Below are positions 11,602-23,478 of a stretch of 64,000 nucleotides of DNA, one piece after another. Each line of letters starts with the position of its first letter. Within the stretch, counting starts at the first letter, position 1. This DNA comes from Chrysomallon squamiferum (Eukaryota; Mollusca; Gastropoda; Neomphalida; Peltospiridae): contig CM022679.1 in assembly GCA_012295275.1 (NCBI GenBank), positions 19,596,342 to 19,660,341 of the forward strand, in the 5' to 3' direction. A program made the translations under genes and the position numbers. The notes under the pieces were generated by a model that searched no databases, was not told the DNA's origin, and was given only the letters and a program-made list of their open reading frames with translations.

Positions 11602-14600
11602 AATATTCAGGTGTTGGTGACAAATGAAGGATTTTATATTAGAAATAACAGTTGTAAATTTACGTGCAATGAATAATAAAAAAATAGTAAAATATTTATT
11701 TAATAATAACAAAAATAAACAGTAACAGTTATGTGTACATGTGATAAACAAAGTATGTGTCTATGTAAATTGTATTTGAAAAATTATTAGTAATGAATGC
11801 CATTATTATGTATGCCTTAAATTAAAAATATTTTTAATGATTTAATGAAGGAATATGTTAATAACAAAACCATTTATATTCCATGTGAATACATACATTT
11901 GTTATAAAGTCTTTGTTGTAAATGCCTGCTGGTTTGGTAAATTTTAGTAAATTGGACTGGAAGGTTGGTCTGTTATCGTTCACATCAATTACATTCACTG
12001 TCAAGCCCTGTGTGGTTGATAGCTTTTCCTTTGTACTTGCTTCTGTCACTCTGACCTGAAATATAAAATACATGAATAGTGTGTTCAAATGTTCAGTGAG
12101 TAGCAGTAAGTGATTACGAAGTTTTGTACAACACACTGAAATATTCAAAATAATCTTTCTCTACATGTGGAAAATTCAGCTAGAAGAACTGTTTAATTTA
12201 ACAGCTTCATACAGATTTTTTTATTATTATTATTCAAATAATCACACACTGATGAATAATCAAGGTTTAGCATTACTAGAATCCAAAGTACAAGCATGAA
12301 TTTTCATCTGACATTTTAAAACATTTTGTCAGCGACAGATTAAAAGCTAGATCAAATAATTGTAAAAAAAAAAAAAAATGGTGTTCAACATTTAATAAAT
12401 ACATATATGATGGCTAGGAAAACCAATAAAATCAGAATTATAGTGTTTTTATTTAATATGGTCATACTGTAAATAAATGAGTGTGGGGTATATATACTGC
12501 TTATAGATGAGTGTGGAGGTGTATGTGCTGCTTATAGATTGAGAAATATGGTATGCTTTACAAATGACACACTGATGTACACAGCTCCATCATTCAGCAA
12601 CTGCAGCAGCACTTCATTATCACTGGCTCAGCAACCCCACTTAAGATTCAGTTTTCGTGTGTGTTTGTGTGCAAATTATTATCAGCTTTCGTGCTGCTGT
12701 TTTGCTGATTACCAACCTGAAAAGTGTATGTTTTTTGTCCTGCATCATAGTCCAAGCCAGGTGCAGCCAATCTGAGAAAACCATCTGTGTCAACTTTAAA
12801 TGCTGTTGTTCCAATAACTTCATATGTATATATCTGTTTTGGATCAGAGGCAGACTGCATAGACAACAAAAATGAATGGTGTAATATCAATTTATAATAC
12901 TCTGCTTAACAGTATTTTATGCTTTAATAATTATAATAATTTGATAGACAGACAGACAGACAGACATACACACACGCACACACACACACAATCAGTATTT
13001 TATATTTTATCTTATCTAGTAAATAAAAAAATACATGTAAAGATAAAAAAGCTCACCACATCCTGATCAGTAACAACCAGCTGCAACGTATTTGTAAGAC
13101 TGGAGTCTCTAACGTGGTCGTTGGTTTTGGCATCTTCACGAATGTAGCCAATGAAATTTCCAGTAGATGAAGTGACAGTTGGTGGAAAGTTATTAGCAGC
13201 AACAACCTTTCCACGGACAATAGCCCGCTGGAAGTTGTTAGCTCCTGATGTTGCACCTGTCTCTGTAGCCTGGAAACAGAAGTTAGTCCAGTTATTTTAA
13301 AGTAACAATTTATAACATACTTCCATCAGATCATTATTCAGACATGCTTGATGTGGACAAAACCTTGGGTTTTGTCAGAATTCTATTGAAGAAAATGTTG
13401 AAAAAATGTAATGCTATCTTCACATCATATCTATCTGTGATTCAGTAAAAAGTTATTTAAAACATATCATTTATCTGAACTTAGTATTATTTTTTTATGA
13501 AACCTTCTGTTTTATTTAGAACAGTTAGACAGGGAAAGCTTTATTTCAAGAAAAACAGTTTCTGTAAAATTTTATTAATTAATCAAATTTTATATAATTC
13601 AGTATAATCAATTTTGAGAAATGTAAATGATACCAACCCGTATGACAATCTCGAACTCATTGTTGATGACATCAGCCTTGGTGATAGCACTCCTCAGACT
13701 GAGACTTGTAGTGTAGAGCAAACTGCCTGCAGATGGTCGAACTGACTGAAGTGGGTTGAATTTAGTTATCAGACCAGCTGGTGTTGCTATCACAAATACA
13801 TTTTAAATCAATTAAAATCTGTTTAACTTTATAGATAAAGTTATTGGATGTTAACATTTATTCTTTTTAATAATTATATGGGAAGATAAAAAATTATTAA
13901 AAACAATAATTAAAACAATATCACCTCCATTTACTTATACACAATTATGCTATCAATATTAAAAGCTATTAATAGCACACACACACACACACACACACAT
14001 GCACATGCACACATACATGCACACATACACACACACACACATCATTATTTTATACATTTTCTTCCAAAGAAAATTTATTAGAAATGTTTCAGTATATAAT
14101 TAAACAGGCTTTTTCACAGTTTGTTGTCTGTTTGTACATATACTGCTTATAGATGAGTTTGGAGTGTGGAGGTGTATATACTGCTTATAGATGAGTGTGG
14201 GGTGTATATACTGCTTATAGATGAGATGGGGTGTATATGGGTGTATATACTGCTTACAGATGAGTGTGGGGTGTGGGGGATATATACTGCTTACAGATGA
14301 GGTAGGGGGTGTATATACTGCTTACAGAGATGCTTACAGATGAGTGTGGGGTGTATATACTGCTTACAGATGAGTATGTATATACTGCTTACAGATGGTG
14401 GGGGTGTATATACTGCTTATAGATGAGTATGGGGTTATAGATGAGTGTGGGGTGTATATACTGCTTATAGATGAGTGTGGGTATATATACTGCTTACAGA
14501 TGAGTGTATATATACTGCTTATAGATGTGTGGGGTGTATATACTGCTTATAGATGAGATGAGTGGGGTGTATATACTGCTTATAGATGAGTGTGGAGGTG

Positions 14601-17600
14601 TATATACTGCTTACAGAGATGACTGCTTATAGATGTGGGGTGTATATACTGCTTATAGATGAGTGTGGGGTGTATATACTGCTTTAGAGATGAGTGTATA
14701 GGAGGTGTATATACTGCTTACAGAGAGATGAGATGAGTGTGAGGTGTATATACTGCTTATAGATATATACTGCTTATAGATGAGTGTGGGGTGTATATAC
14801 TGCTTACAGATGAGTGTGGGGTGTATATACTGTTTACAGATGAGTGTGGGGTGTATATATATGGGGTGTATATACTGCTTATAGATGAGTGTGGGGTGTA
14901 TATACTGCTTACAGATGAGTGTGGGGTGTATATACTGCTTACAGATGAGTGTGGGGTGTATATACTGCTTACAGATGAGTGTGGGGTGTATATACTGCTT
15001 ACAGATGAGTGTGGGGTGTATATACTGCTTATAGATGAGTGTGGGGTGTATATACTGCTTACAGATGAGTGTGGGGGTGTATATACTGCTTACAGATGAG
15101 ACAGGGGTGTATACACAGATGAGTGTGGGGTGTATATACTGCTTACAGATGAGTGTGGGGTGTATATACTGCTTACAGATGAGTGTGGGGTGTATATACT
15201 GCTTACAGATGAGTGTGGGGTGTATATACTGCTTACAGATGAGTGTGATGGGGTGTATATACTGTTTACAGATGAGTGTGGGGTGTATATACTGCTTACA
15301 GATGAGTGTGGGGTGTATATACTGCTTACTGCTTTAGAGATGAGTACATGGGGTGTATATACTGCTTACAGATGAGTGTGGGGTGTATATTACTGCTTAC
15401 AGATGATGTGGAGGTGTATATACTGCTTGTAAATGAGAGTGGTGTATATATATATAGTGCTCAGTGTATGTGTGTAGGGTATATATAAAACATACTTTGT
15501 TCAATGGTGAAGCTGATGGGATAGTTAAGTGAATCTTGGTCTCTAGCAGCAATGGTTACAGGTGAATTAGTAGTGTCTGGAATAGCATGGACCTCAAGAA
15601 CTCCAGTCTAAATAAATGACAAAAGAAGTAATATTAAAAAGAGAAAATGAAGTATTATATTATTATAAATCACATAATATTATATAAAAATAAAACTTCA
15701 AACAAAGTTATTATATATTTCTACTGTGTAGAAACAGTGCTATTTTAGTAATAAAAATAATAATAATAATAAAACATGTTATTTAGAATTTGTATCATAT
15801 ATTAAATGTAAGTTTTAAACTAATTTAAACTGTGAAGTATAACAAAGTACAAAAATACTTTACACTATCAAATATAACAAACTGTAAAAATAATCTACAC
15901 TATCAAATATAACAAAGTGCAAAAATAGTTTACACTATCAAATATAATAAAATATAAAAATAATCTACACTATCAAATATAACAAAGTGTAAAAGTAATC
16001 TACACTATCAAATATAACAAAGCGTAAAAAATACTTTACTGTTTATCAAATATAATTTTATATAAGAGATAAAATATAACAGAGTAAAAATAGTTTACAA
16101 ATCAAATATAACAGAGTAAAAATAGTTAACATTATCAAATTAAAAAAACTATGAAAACTGTTCACACTATCAAATATAACAAAATAGTCTAAACCATCAA
16201 GTAAACAGCATACAAAAATAATCTATTCTATCAAATATAATTAATTATATTATGAATTTTTGCAGATAAGTAAATCTGTTTTTAAAATAATTGAAGCAAT
16301 AATGCATTAAAGTGTTTTCAAGGTTTCATACTTTGAGATATAATAAAATTTACCAAATTCTAATAGCAATTACCATAATTAACTTTATTTACAATTAGAT
16401 TCATTTGCATCAGTTGAAATGAATTGAACTCTGTTTAACTGTTGCATCTAACATATTAATTTAATTAATATTTTCTTACTGTTGAACCAGTAACAACGCT
16501 GATGCTGTATTCTGGGTTAAAACACACTGGTGGTGCTGTTGTTGTCAATCTACAGCCACTGTACTCAAACACTGGACCCTGATCATCTCCGTCTGTTATT
16601 GTAATGTTGAGAAATGTTACTGATTTTTTCTGTTTGGTTTTATCATCTGGCTGATCCTGTAACATGCAGAGATTCAATGAAACACTGGAAACCAGCACTG
16701 TATGTTAGACTCACATTATATCAGACACTGTCTTATTGCTCAGAAAATACTCTTATATATCACAACTTACAAAACTAAAACAAACATTAAAAATAGAAAC
16801 ACAGATTAGTCTTGGTATCTAAAGTTATTTTCCAGTATTTTGCTGAAATTTTATTTACTGTTTTTGTCATGATGAAAGACTATTGCACTAAGTATTATTT
16901 CATAATCCACTGTCGTAATCTTCAGCCTGAATTCCTGCCAAATCAATACTTACAGCTGCCTGGATTCTCACAATGTAGAATGGTGCATTATTAACATTGA
17001 CAGCTTCAAAGTCCAGAGTCTCATTAACTGTTACAAATCCCTGGGAAGGGGTTGGAATAGCAAACTTGGTGAAGCCATCATTCTGTGAAAACAAGTTTTC
17101 AATTATTTATCTAAAGCATTATTAATGTATTATTGCTATAATTCAACATGTGTGTTAATTTTGTTGCAGAAATGTTAGGTTATACATACTTTTAATTCAG
17201 CTTTAATTGTTTTTCTTTAACAAATAATTAAAACACTTACTGCATCTCCATTTCCAGGCAGTATAGTGTATTCAACAACAGCATTCTTCACCCTGTCCAG
17301 GTCAGTAGAGGAAACTGATCGGAAAATTGTTGTTCCCACAGGCATAAGCTGAACACAAATAAAAATAACAGTTTTCACTGAAATCCAGTTCCATTTGATT
17401 CTTAATGAAGTAAAAATTTCTACTGTTACTGACATTATTCTGATGATTGAAACTAGACAATTTTGTGATGTCAGCAGATCTGTTTAATCATGAAAGGTAA
17501 TCCTGCTGAAACATCAAACCAGATAAAAATTTGTTTATTTATATTTTGTAACAAATTAACAATACCCTACCTCATTGACTGTAGCAGCATATGGAGCACC

Positions 17601-20600
17601 TACAAACTGCGGAGCATTGTCATTCAAATCAACAATCTGCATCTTCACAAGTGGATAGAATGGCTGAATGTAAAAAACAGTGAATCAGTTAAACAATACC
17701 AAATCAAACTAAACAAATTCATCATGATGAAGTCAAATATTTAATTTGGTTTTTGACAAAAATAATGAAGCAAGTTCTGAAATGGTTGGCTGTATCTTCA
17801 AGTACAAATTAAAGTAAACAAATAACATCATTCTCTTATTACTGATATTATTGGTTTAGTCAAGGTACAAGCAATTAACCAGATTATTTCATTTAAAAAA
17901 AATACTACCATACCAATATTGGTATATTCAGGCTGGTTGGGTTGAGTCCAGATTTGTAAATGGATTTGGATTAAAGATAAGAAAGAGAAACAACAAGAGT
18001 GAATTGTAAGCAATAATATATAGGTGAAGTTACTGTGACAAAATATGACTTACACTGGTATTAGCATTATCCTTGCAGATAAGTTCATATTCTACTGAGT
18101 TGATGTCATCATTCGCAGCTGGAAACTGGCCCTACAAACAACAAACAAATATAAAATCAACTTATTAAATAGTTAATTGCATTATACAAGTATAATTTCA
18201 GTATTTTTATGTGATATAACAACCTTAAATGATTTAGAATATTTTCTTATTTATCTGAAACTTTTTTCTTATACATCTAATACTGGTTTTGAATAATTTT
18301 CTTATTTACATATAATATTAGTTTACAATAATTTTCTTACTTACATCTAATACTGGTCTAGAATAATTTTCTTATTTACATCTAATATTGGTTTATAATA
18401 ATTTTCTTACATCCATATAATACTGGTTTTGAATAATTTTCTTATTTACATCTAATACTGGTTTATAATAATTTTCTTATTTACATCTAATACTGGTCTA
18501 GAATAATTTTATTACTTACATCTAATACTGGTCTAGAATAATATTTTAATTTACATCTACTACTGGTTTATAATAATTTTCTTGTTTACATATAATACTG
18601 GTCTAGAATAATATTTTAATTTACATCTACTACTGGTTTATAATAATTTTCCTGTTTACATCAACACTTACATCTCTGTCTATAGGTTTTATCATCCGAA
18701 TTTGCCAGTTACCCAGGTTAGTGTTCCGAATCAGTTGAAAATAAGTTTTAGGAGGAAGGGAATTATCAGTATTTCTGGTATCATCAGAAAATGTTACTGA
18801 CTCTATGACTGAACTGAATGGTAAATCCACTGTGTATCTAGCTTGATTAACTGTAATTAAAATAAAACACAAAATGATAAATATACAAATAAGAAATACA
18901 TGAATCCAACAAGATTTAAAATAATATAAATAATCTTAAAAATACTAATGAAAATATAAATAAATTTATTTGATAAATTATTCCAATTCCTAGTCATAGA
19001 AATTTAGCATTAAACACATTTATGATTTAAAATACTGTTTATTATCAGTGACTGCATAAATCTTTAATTCCTGTCTTATTATTGTATTTACAATTTTTTA
19101 AATTGTTTAAATCTTCTTACATCTACCACATACCAGAATAAAAAAATATAAAAAAATATTATAGTTTCTTTCATTTTATGTTCACTACAAAATATCTTGT
19201 TATTACTATTATTTCAAAAACTTAAATTATATCTATATATATGTGTGTGTATGTATATCTTTTGTTTTTCTGTTAACATTGCTGTAAAATAATATGGTAT
19301 GATTGACAGAACATTTCCCAATTACACAATCTACAGTGATAAGAAATAATTACTGTCAACATCAGTCTGGGTGTTTGCTTCATCAATGCTGATTTGGCTT
19401 GTTGCAACTTCTTGGGTAAATTTTTCACAGGTGTCTGAAAATAAACAAGAAATCACAAAAATGATTAAAATGAGAGATGAAGTTTACAAATCAAGTCACA
19501 GTATTAAAAGGAAATATGTGTTCAAAACTATGAGACAGTCAAGAATTGGTGTAAAAATTAATTCATTTACTGACAGAAAATAAAAATTGAAATATTTATT
19601 TTCAATACTATTTTAAACTGAACAGTATTATGAAAATGTGTTTTTTTCTTTTATTAAATAATGAAGTGATGTAATTAAAATACTTTCATTTGTGTATGTA
19701 GGTTTAGTGATAGGAAATAACTGCTGAAATACACATACTTGTACTGAATAATATTTTTTTTTAGTGTTATAAATAAAATTATTGTAGTTTTCTTTAAGAT
19801 TAAAAGAAATTTTAAAATTGTAATAAATCACTGTAATGAAAATAAAAACATCTAGCCAGTCTATAAACAGTTAACAAATAAATATATTTTATTATGTTTA
19901 CCAGTCACACATTGTCAGGTAATAAATATTTCCAAATCCAGTGAAAATTTTTTTTTTTAAATTATTCTACGATTCATAAGTTTCTAATGACAATATAATT
20001 CACTTTTTGATTTTCTTTAAATCTTTAATTTGTAACATCTTTCTATAAAATGTTGTTTTCACTTCAGTTTAACAGTAAACTTGTAAAGATTTACACATTA
20101 ACAATAAATACATTTGATCCAACTTATTCAAATGCAACCATAAACCTTAAAAATCCAACAAGCTATGATGTTGTTTTAAAAAGTGTTGATTTAAAAAAAT
20201 GTAAAACCAAGAGCAAAAAGGTTTTCAAAATAATTTACACGTGCAAACACATGCACAGGTAAAATGCATCATGCAACTGAAAAATGCATTTCCAGTGAAA
20301 TAATTGCTTCAGTATTTTGTACTGTTATTCTGAGAGAGATTGTTTTGTTTTCATTCAGTAAGAAAGAATGTAACGCAGTCTTTAATACACCAATATGTTG
20401 TTGCTGAAATAACCCGACATTTCTTTTAACGTGACCTGTGGTCAGGACAGATTTTCTCCATGAGTTCAAAGAGTCATGCATCAGACATGCAGTATTTTAG
20501 TTTAAAAAGCATACATCCGATCTTTAAAAATTTTCATGCACCTTTTTTATAATTAAAAAATATAACATACACAAAGCAAAAGACTCTCAAAATTTCCTGG

Positions 20601-21874
20601 AAAAAAGAAGAAGAAGAGAAATAAATATTTATATATATATATTTGATTAAGCATGATTCCAAAGACAGCATCCCACATTCAGTTGCATTTCATGATGTGC
20701 CATTTAAACCTGAAATACTGCATGAAAATTCATCAGATCCATCTGGACACTGTCGAAAGCCATCACAGTGCTGGGACTTGGGCACACATGTGCCATCATA
20801 GCACTGGAAGTAAAGTAGATCCCACTGACAGTTGTAAGTGTCTTTCCAGTACTCCCAGGTGACATTCCATGAATCATCAAATGTGTTGACAACTGATGCT
20901 GTGTAAACAACTTAGACATACTAAGATCTGTTGAGCTGTTACATTTCATTTGAATCAGTTTGATACCACTCTAACATGTTGTAGTTACATAAGTTTATGT
21001 CTATGCAAACATTCATAAAAACACACACACACACACACACACACCATACATAGAAATGTATATACAGAAAGTGACAATCAGAAACAAAAACAGAAATTTC
21101 AAAAAAAGTAATAAAATAGCTTTTAATTTCTGAATTAATTAAATAATTTTATCAATAATAGTACATTTTTAAAAGCTAAACTAAAATCAATGGCAACATA
21201 AAGTCGAGAAATACATATAAAATTTCAAATGGATGTCTTCCAATTTTATCATCCTATTTATAACCCTCCAGTAGAGATTCAACCAGAAAACATTGGCAAA
21301 GTAATGTTTTACTTTGTTAGTTTCATCTTTAAATACTAAATGTTGTTTGTAAGAAAAGTTTAATATTTAATAAAATAGTAATTCATTTTCTGCAAAAGAT
21401 TAGTTTTGTTCATACTATTAAGATATTTTTATTTTGAAATTAAATGATTGTATGATTCTGAAATTTTCATATTATGTAATATAATACAGAAAACCTTTAT
21501 GGTGTGTGTGTGTGTGTGTGTGTGTGTGAACATCCTTTTTTTCTTTACAGTGAATAAATAATTTGATACAATGTATACATACAGTAAGCTTTGAAAACAG
21601 CATTATGTACATACTTAAAAAATAAATGTAAATAATTAACTTGTATTTAAAATACATTATAATATTAATTATGATATCTGTTAGTATTACTGATAACTAA
21701 ATATAGTATTCTTACACATATACAGATTATGTAGGACAAACAAATAATATAGAAATGACTTACTGTATATTGCCTGTTTACTTGGACTGATGGAACATGT
21801 AACTAGCAGCACTAGCCACACTGTCTGAGACAAAGACATGGCTGTGTGGCAGTCTGTGTGTCTTAGTCAAACTT
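7704..21874 (-). CDS. PCDH15-like: Protocadherin-15-like cadherin with N-terminal LDLa domain (gene A, 3' end not found)
   Basis: Seen: 22 exons read leftward from a signal-peptide exon: 21764-21839 (coding part), 20710-20898, 19354-19434, 18672-18850, 18054-18131, 17571-17663, 17241-17348, 16954-17082, 16480-16656, 15496-15607, 13638-13786, 13057-13269, 12717-12854, 11897-12055, 11154-11341, 10598-10724, 10192-10253 (decayed), 9719-9806, 9394-9537, 8950-9029, 8430-8676, 7704-7919. Phases join without a break if the decayed exon is read as 62 nt, giving about 1,011 codons. Order: signal peptide, LDLa (residues 49-85), EC1-EC8. Known: vertebrate PCDH15 has 11 EC repeats, a MAD12 domain, a transmembrane segment and a cytoplasmic tail, and binds CDH23 through EC1-EC2. 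No transmembrane exon is seen here. The last exon has an intact donor, so the gene continues left of the window or is truncated. Splice boundaries were placed by eye and by comparison with the plus-strand paralog. Confidence 0.85.
8430..9029 (-). CDS. PCDH15-like: Gene A EC7 exons
   Basis: Exons 8950-9029 (phase 0-2) and 8430-8676 (phase 2-0), residues about 803-917. They contain ASDSDQP, VIDYET in the LDRE position, VYATDQAT, and the linker MVNDVQDNIPLF with one substitution from DxNDN. Exon 8430-8676 ends in KVT with a GCAAGT donor. The GT four bases further on would shift the frame, so a GC-AG intron is the better reading. Confidence 0.85.
9394..10253 (-). CDS. PCDH15-like: Gene A EC6 exons, first exon decayed
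   Basis: Exons 10192-10253 (remnant), 9719-9806 and 9394-9537. The last two are intact: LDRES in the LDRE position and VITDINDNNPVF as linker. The first keeps its donor (GTAAGT, phase 2) and matches the 3' 59 nt of the 89-nt paralog exon at 50455-50543. Its 5' part has no polypyrimidine tract or CAG acceptor, and extending the frame upstream meets TAA. The only in-frame AG is a weak AAAAG at 10254-10255, which would drop the ATDxE calcium motif. Confidence 0.7.
10598..11341 (-). CDS. PCDH15-like: Gene A EC5 exons
   Basis: Exons 11154-11341 (phase 0-2) and 10598-10724 (phase 2-0), residues about 607-710. The DxD motif is IQATDAD and the strand before the linker is SATDGGTP. The linker (AGNKSPNI) lacks the aspartates of DxNDN, as does the EC5-EC6 linker of PCDH15. 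EC6 opens with YTVYVSEGID. Phases and lengths equal those of the plus paralog (191 and 127 nt). Confidence 0.85.
11521..11600. repeat. (TAA)n-(TTA)n palindromic microsatellite
   Basis: About twelve TAA/ATA units change directly into about thirteen ATT units, so the two halves are complementary. In the gene A intron 11342-11896. It creates spurious poly-Asn/poly-Ile frames. Confidence 0.9.
11897..12854 (-). CDS. PCDH15-like: Gene A EC4 exons
   Basis: Exons 12717-12854 and 11897-12055 (residues about 490-606, starting in the previous exon). They contain FKVDTDGFL and GLDYD (LDRE position), then VIDVNDNRPTF, a canonical calcium-binding linker. The start of EC5 follows as FTKPAGIY. Exon lengths of 138 and 159 nt compare with 135 and 162 nt in the plus paralog. 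Both exons are phase 0. Confidence 0.85.
12478..12543. repeat. Two stray copies of the 30-bp minisatellite unit
   Basis: GAGTGTGGGGTATATATACT-GCTTATAGA and a second copy with GTGTATGTGCTGCTTATAGA lie in a different gene A intron (12056-12716), 1.6 kb from the main array. A minisatellite seed or a transposed fragment could explain them. Confidence 0.8.
13057..15607 (-). CDS. PCDH15-like: Gene A EC3 exons
   Basis: Exons 15496-15607, 13638-13786 and 13057-13269 (residues about 342-489). The repeat is atypical: AARDQDS in the DxD position, no LDRE, and a linker ANNFPPTV lacking DxNDN. Exon 13057-13269 continues into EC4 (GYIREDAK; VVTDQD). The intron between the first two exons holds the 30-bp minisatellite at 14138-15480. 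Confidence 0.8.
14138..15480. repeat. 30-bp minisatellite in the gene A EC3 intron
   Basis: The consensus unit is GTGTATATACTGCTTACAGA followed by TGAGTGTGGG. It is near perfect with exact 30-bp period at 14880-15060 and 15120-15250, and degenerate with truncated units at both ends. Because 30 is a multiple of three, frames stay open for 100 codons (a ten-residue repeat DECGVYILLT), but this is a by-product. The array reaches to within about 20 bp of the donor of exon 15496-15607. Confidence 0.95.
15838..16240. repeat. Tandem repeat, ~35-bp unit (ACTATCAAATATAACAAAGT type)
   Basis: About ten imperfect copies of ACTATCAAATATAACAAAGT-GTAAAAATAATCTAC fill the intron between exons 16480-16656 and 15496-15607 of gene A. 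Copies diverge toward the right end. Confidence 0.85.
16480..17348 (-). CDS. PCDH15-like: Gene A EC2 exons
   Basis: Exons 17241-17348, 16954-17082 and 16480-16656 (residues about 222-341). The preceding exon and this one join as TVNE + LMPVGTTIF, close to the PCDH15 EC2 start. LDFE stands in the LDRE position. The domain ends in ITDGDDQGPVF, a degenerate DxNDN linker also found between PCDH15 EC2 and EC3. The rest of exon 16480-16656 begins EC3 with a cysteine-bounded loop (Cys346 and Cys356). Confidence 0.85.
17571..19434 (-). CDS. PCDH15-like: Gene A EC1 exons
   Basis: Exons 19354-19434, 18672-18850, 18054-18131 and 17571-17663 (residues about 89-221). The first carries DTCEKF and SISIDEAN, matching the cysteine and the (A/S)IDE start of PCDH15 EC1. 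The second ends in PIDRD (the DRE-type calcium motif). The third has a second cysteine (YELIC, residue 194), the expected disulfide partner of Cys91. The fourth has the canonical linker VDLNDNAPQF. In PCDH15 this domain is the CDH23-binding tip. Confidence 0.85.
18236..18664. repeat. Tandem repeat, ~35-bp unit (AATACTGGTTTATAATAATT type)
   Basis: About a dozen imperfect copies of AATACTGGTTTATAATAATT-TTCTTATTTACATCT lie in a gene A intron and end only a few bases from the donor of exon 18672-18850. Confidence 0.85.
20710..20898 (-). CDS. PCDH15-like: LDL-receptor class A domain exon of gene A
   Basis: The exon is 189 nt and phase 1-1. It has six cysteines at protein residues 49, 58, 63, 70, 76 and 85 in LDLa spacing, with YDGTCVPKSQHCDGF in the middle and PDGSDE at 77-82, the acidic calcium-cage signature. 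There is an N-glycosylation sequon (NVT, residue 37). LDLa domains are calcium-dependent ligand-binding modules of about 40 residues. The plus-strand paralog has no equivalent between its signal exon and its EC1 exon, where the joining phase is also 1, so this exon can be gained or lost without changing frame. Confidence 0.9.
21764..21874 (-). CDS. PCDH15-like: Gene A signal-peptide exon with short 5' UTR
   Basis: An acceptor (TTGTAG) at 21875 opens a 35-nt 5' UTR before the ATG at 21839-21837. The reading begins MSLSQTVWLVLLVTCSIS, a short polar start and then a hydrophobic core typical of a cleaved signal peptide. The donor GTAAGT follows one base of the 26th codon (phase 1). The upstream acceptor implies at least one non-coding 5' exon. 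Confidence 0.8.
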
Positions 21875-23478
21875 CTACAATTAGAAAAATTATAAATACT
21901 GAAAATGACAAATACAAGAGTTTTGTGTGCATTTAAAGTCTTTTTTCTTAATGTATCTCACTGACACACACACACACACACACACAAACACCCCATACAC
22001 ATGCATATATAACACACACACACACAAATATCATGGTCTTTAATAAATTACTTATGTTACACAAATTGGACATGAAATAGCCAAGGGGGAACACTGTGTA
22101 TATTTGATCCAGAAGCCTATCTCACCTCAGTATTTCAGCTTCTTCCTGGATATATAAAAAAAAGATCTAAGAAAGCATTAAAAATGTGAAGGGATCTAAA
22201 AGGTTACTGAGTAATATAAAGCAGAAAAACACACCTTTATGTGTGTTGCATCTGTGAGATTTGCATTAACACTCTATAGAATGAAATAAAAGAGATACAA
22301 TAAAACCACACCTTTGTCCATAAAGAAACAGTGATCAGCATTTAAAATAAATGTTCACTGTTGTAACAGTGTGTAACAGACTACAGAGCTGACCTCATGG
22401 TTTAATATATAATACTTCTAAAGTGTTTAAAATAAAAGTTCTTTCCTTGATTTATCTATTTCATGTGTATCTATATATGTGTGTGTATGTACATATGTAG
22501 GTAGGTAGATATGTATGTGTATATGTCTGAAAATATTATGTTTGTGTGTATGTATTAATTTTTATAGATATGATTTCTGAGTATAGGTACATAAGGGTTG
22601 AAAATAAATGTATGTATGTCATCTAACCTGATTATTACCAAGTAACATAAATTAATACTTTTTGCAAAAAGCCCAAGAAAAAACATTTAAAATATTATAG
22701 CAGCATTTGCAGTGAAGCGTATACACATATTCTTTCTTTTTTTTTGTCGTCTTTAATATGATACGTGTGTATTTAATGTTGTCTCTCATACAGTTTAGTG
22801 AGAAGAATTTACAACTACTAAAATAATATTTTTTATGAGTGATCTGCATCTGTGTTGAACATTTGGGTATGTGCGTCTGTAGTTATGTGTGTATGTGATT
22901 GTATGATGATGTTTAACTGACTGTCTGTCACTGTAAGTATCTATGGAAGTGCACAATACATAAATATATAAATACAAAATATAAATTGATTGAAACATAT
23001 TTTTACAGATATAAACTTATTTTCATTATATTTGATTTTATACTAGATACATCATAATACTCTTGAGTGAAATGGAAATGCAAACTAATGTGTCAGAAAA
23101 GGAAATTTTGACAGAAATTGTACTAAAGGTATTTTTCACATTTTAGTGAAAGCCAGATAGATTCCAAGTGTAAAAACAAAATAAATAACTAATTTGAAAA
23201 TCATAAAAATCTTTAAAATGTAATAGATTTATTTTCACCTATCTCATATATTCACTGCCATGTAATAACAGTTTTGTTTACTGTTAAAAAAAAAATATAC
23301 ATATATATATATATAAATAAACAATAATAAGTATTCATAATAAATATATTTTACTTGTTATTGAAAAGTTCGCTTTACACAAAATTCGGGGACATGTCAT
23401 CTGCATATCTCGAACAATTCTGGCGATGAAATAAAAACAACAAATAAAATATTAAAAATAAAATGATTATAAACATAC

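Larger units (their letters stand above)
8169..21990. repeat. Dinucleotide and tetranucleotide microsatellites in gene A introns
   Basis: (CA)n at 8169-8198, (TG)n at 10114-10145, (GACA)5 then (CA)n at 12944-12990, (CA)n at 13976-14040, 21018-21044 and 21963-21985, and (GT)n at 21499-21528. All lie within introns and away from splice sites. Confidence 0.9.

Noticed and set aside
14791-15488. Plus-strand frames of about 100 codons with a ten-residue repeat (DECGVYILLT)
   Set aside because: They come from the 30-bp minisatellite staying in frame; no start context, no splice signals, and they lie inside an intron of gene A on the other strand.
20050-20262. 70-codon plus frame in a gene A intron
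   Set aside because: AT-rich, no homology recognised, no promoter or splice evidence.
20653-20862. Plus and minus frames overlapping the LDLa exon
   Set aside because: Shadows of the real minus-strand LDLa frame, which alone has the six-cysteine pattern and splice sites.
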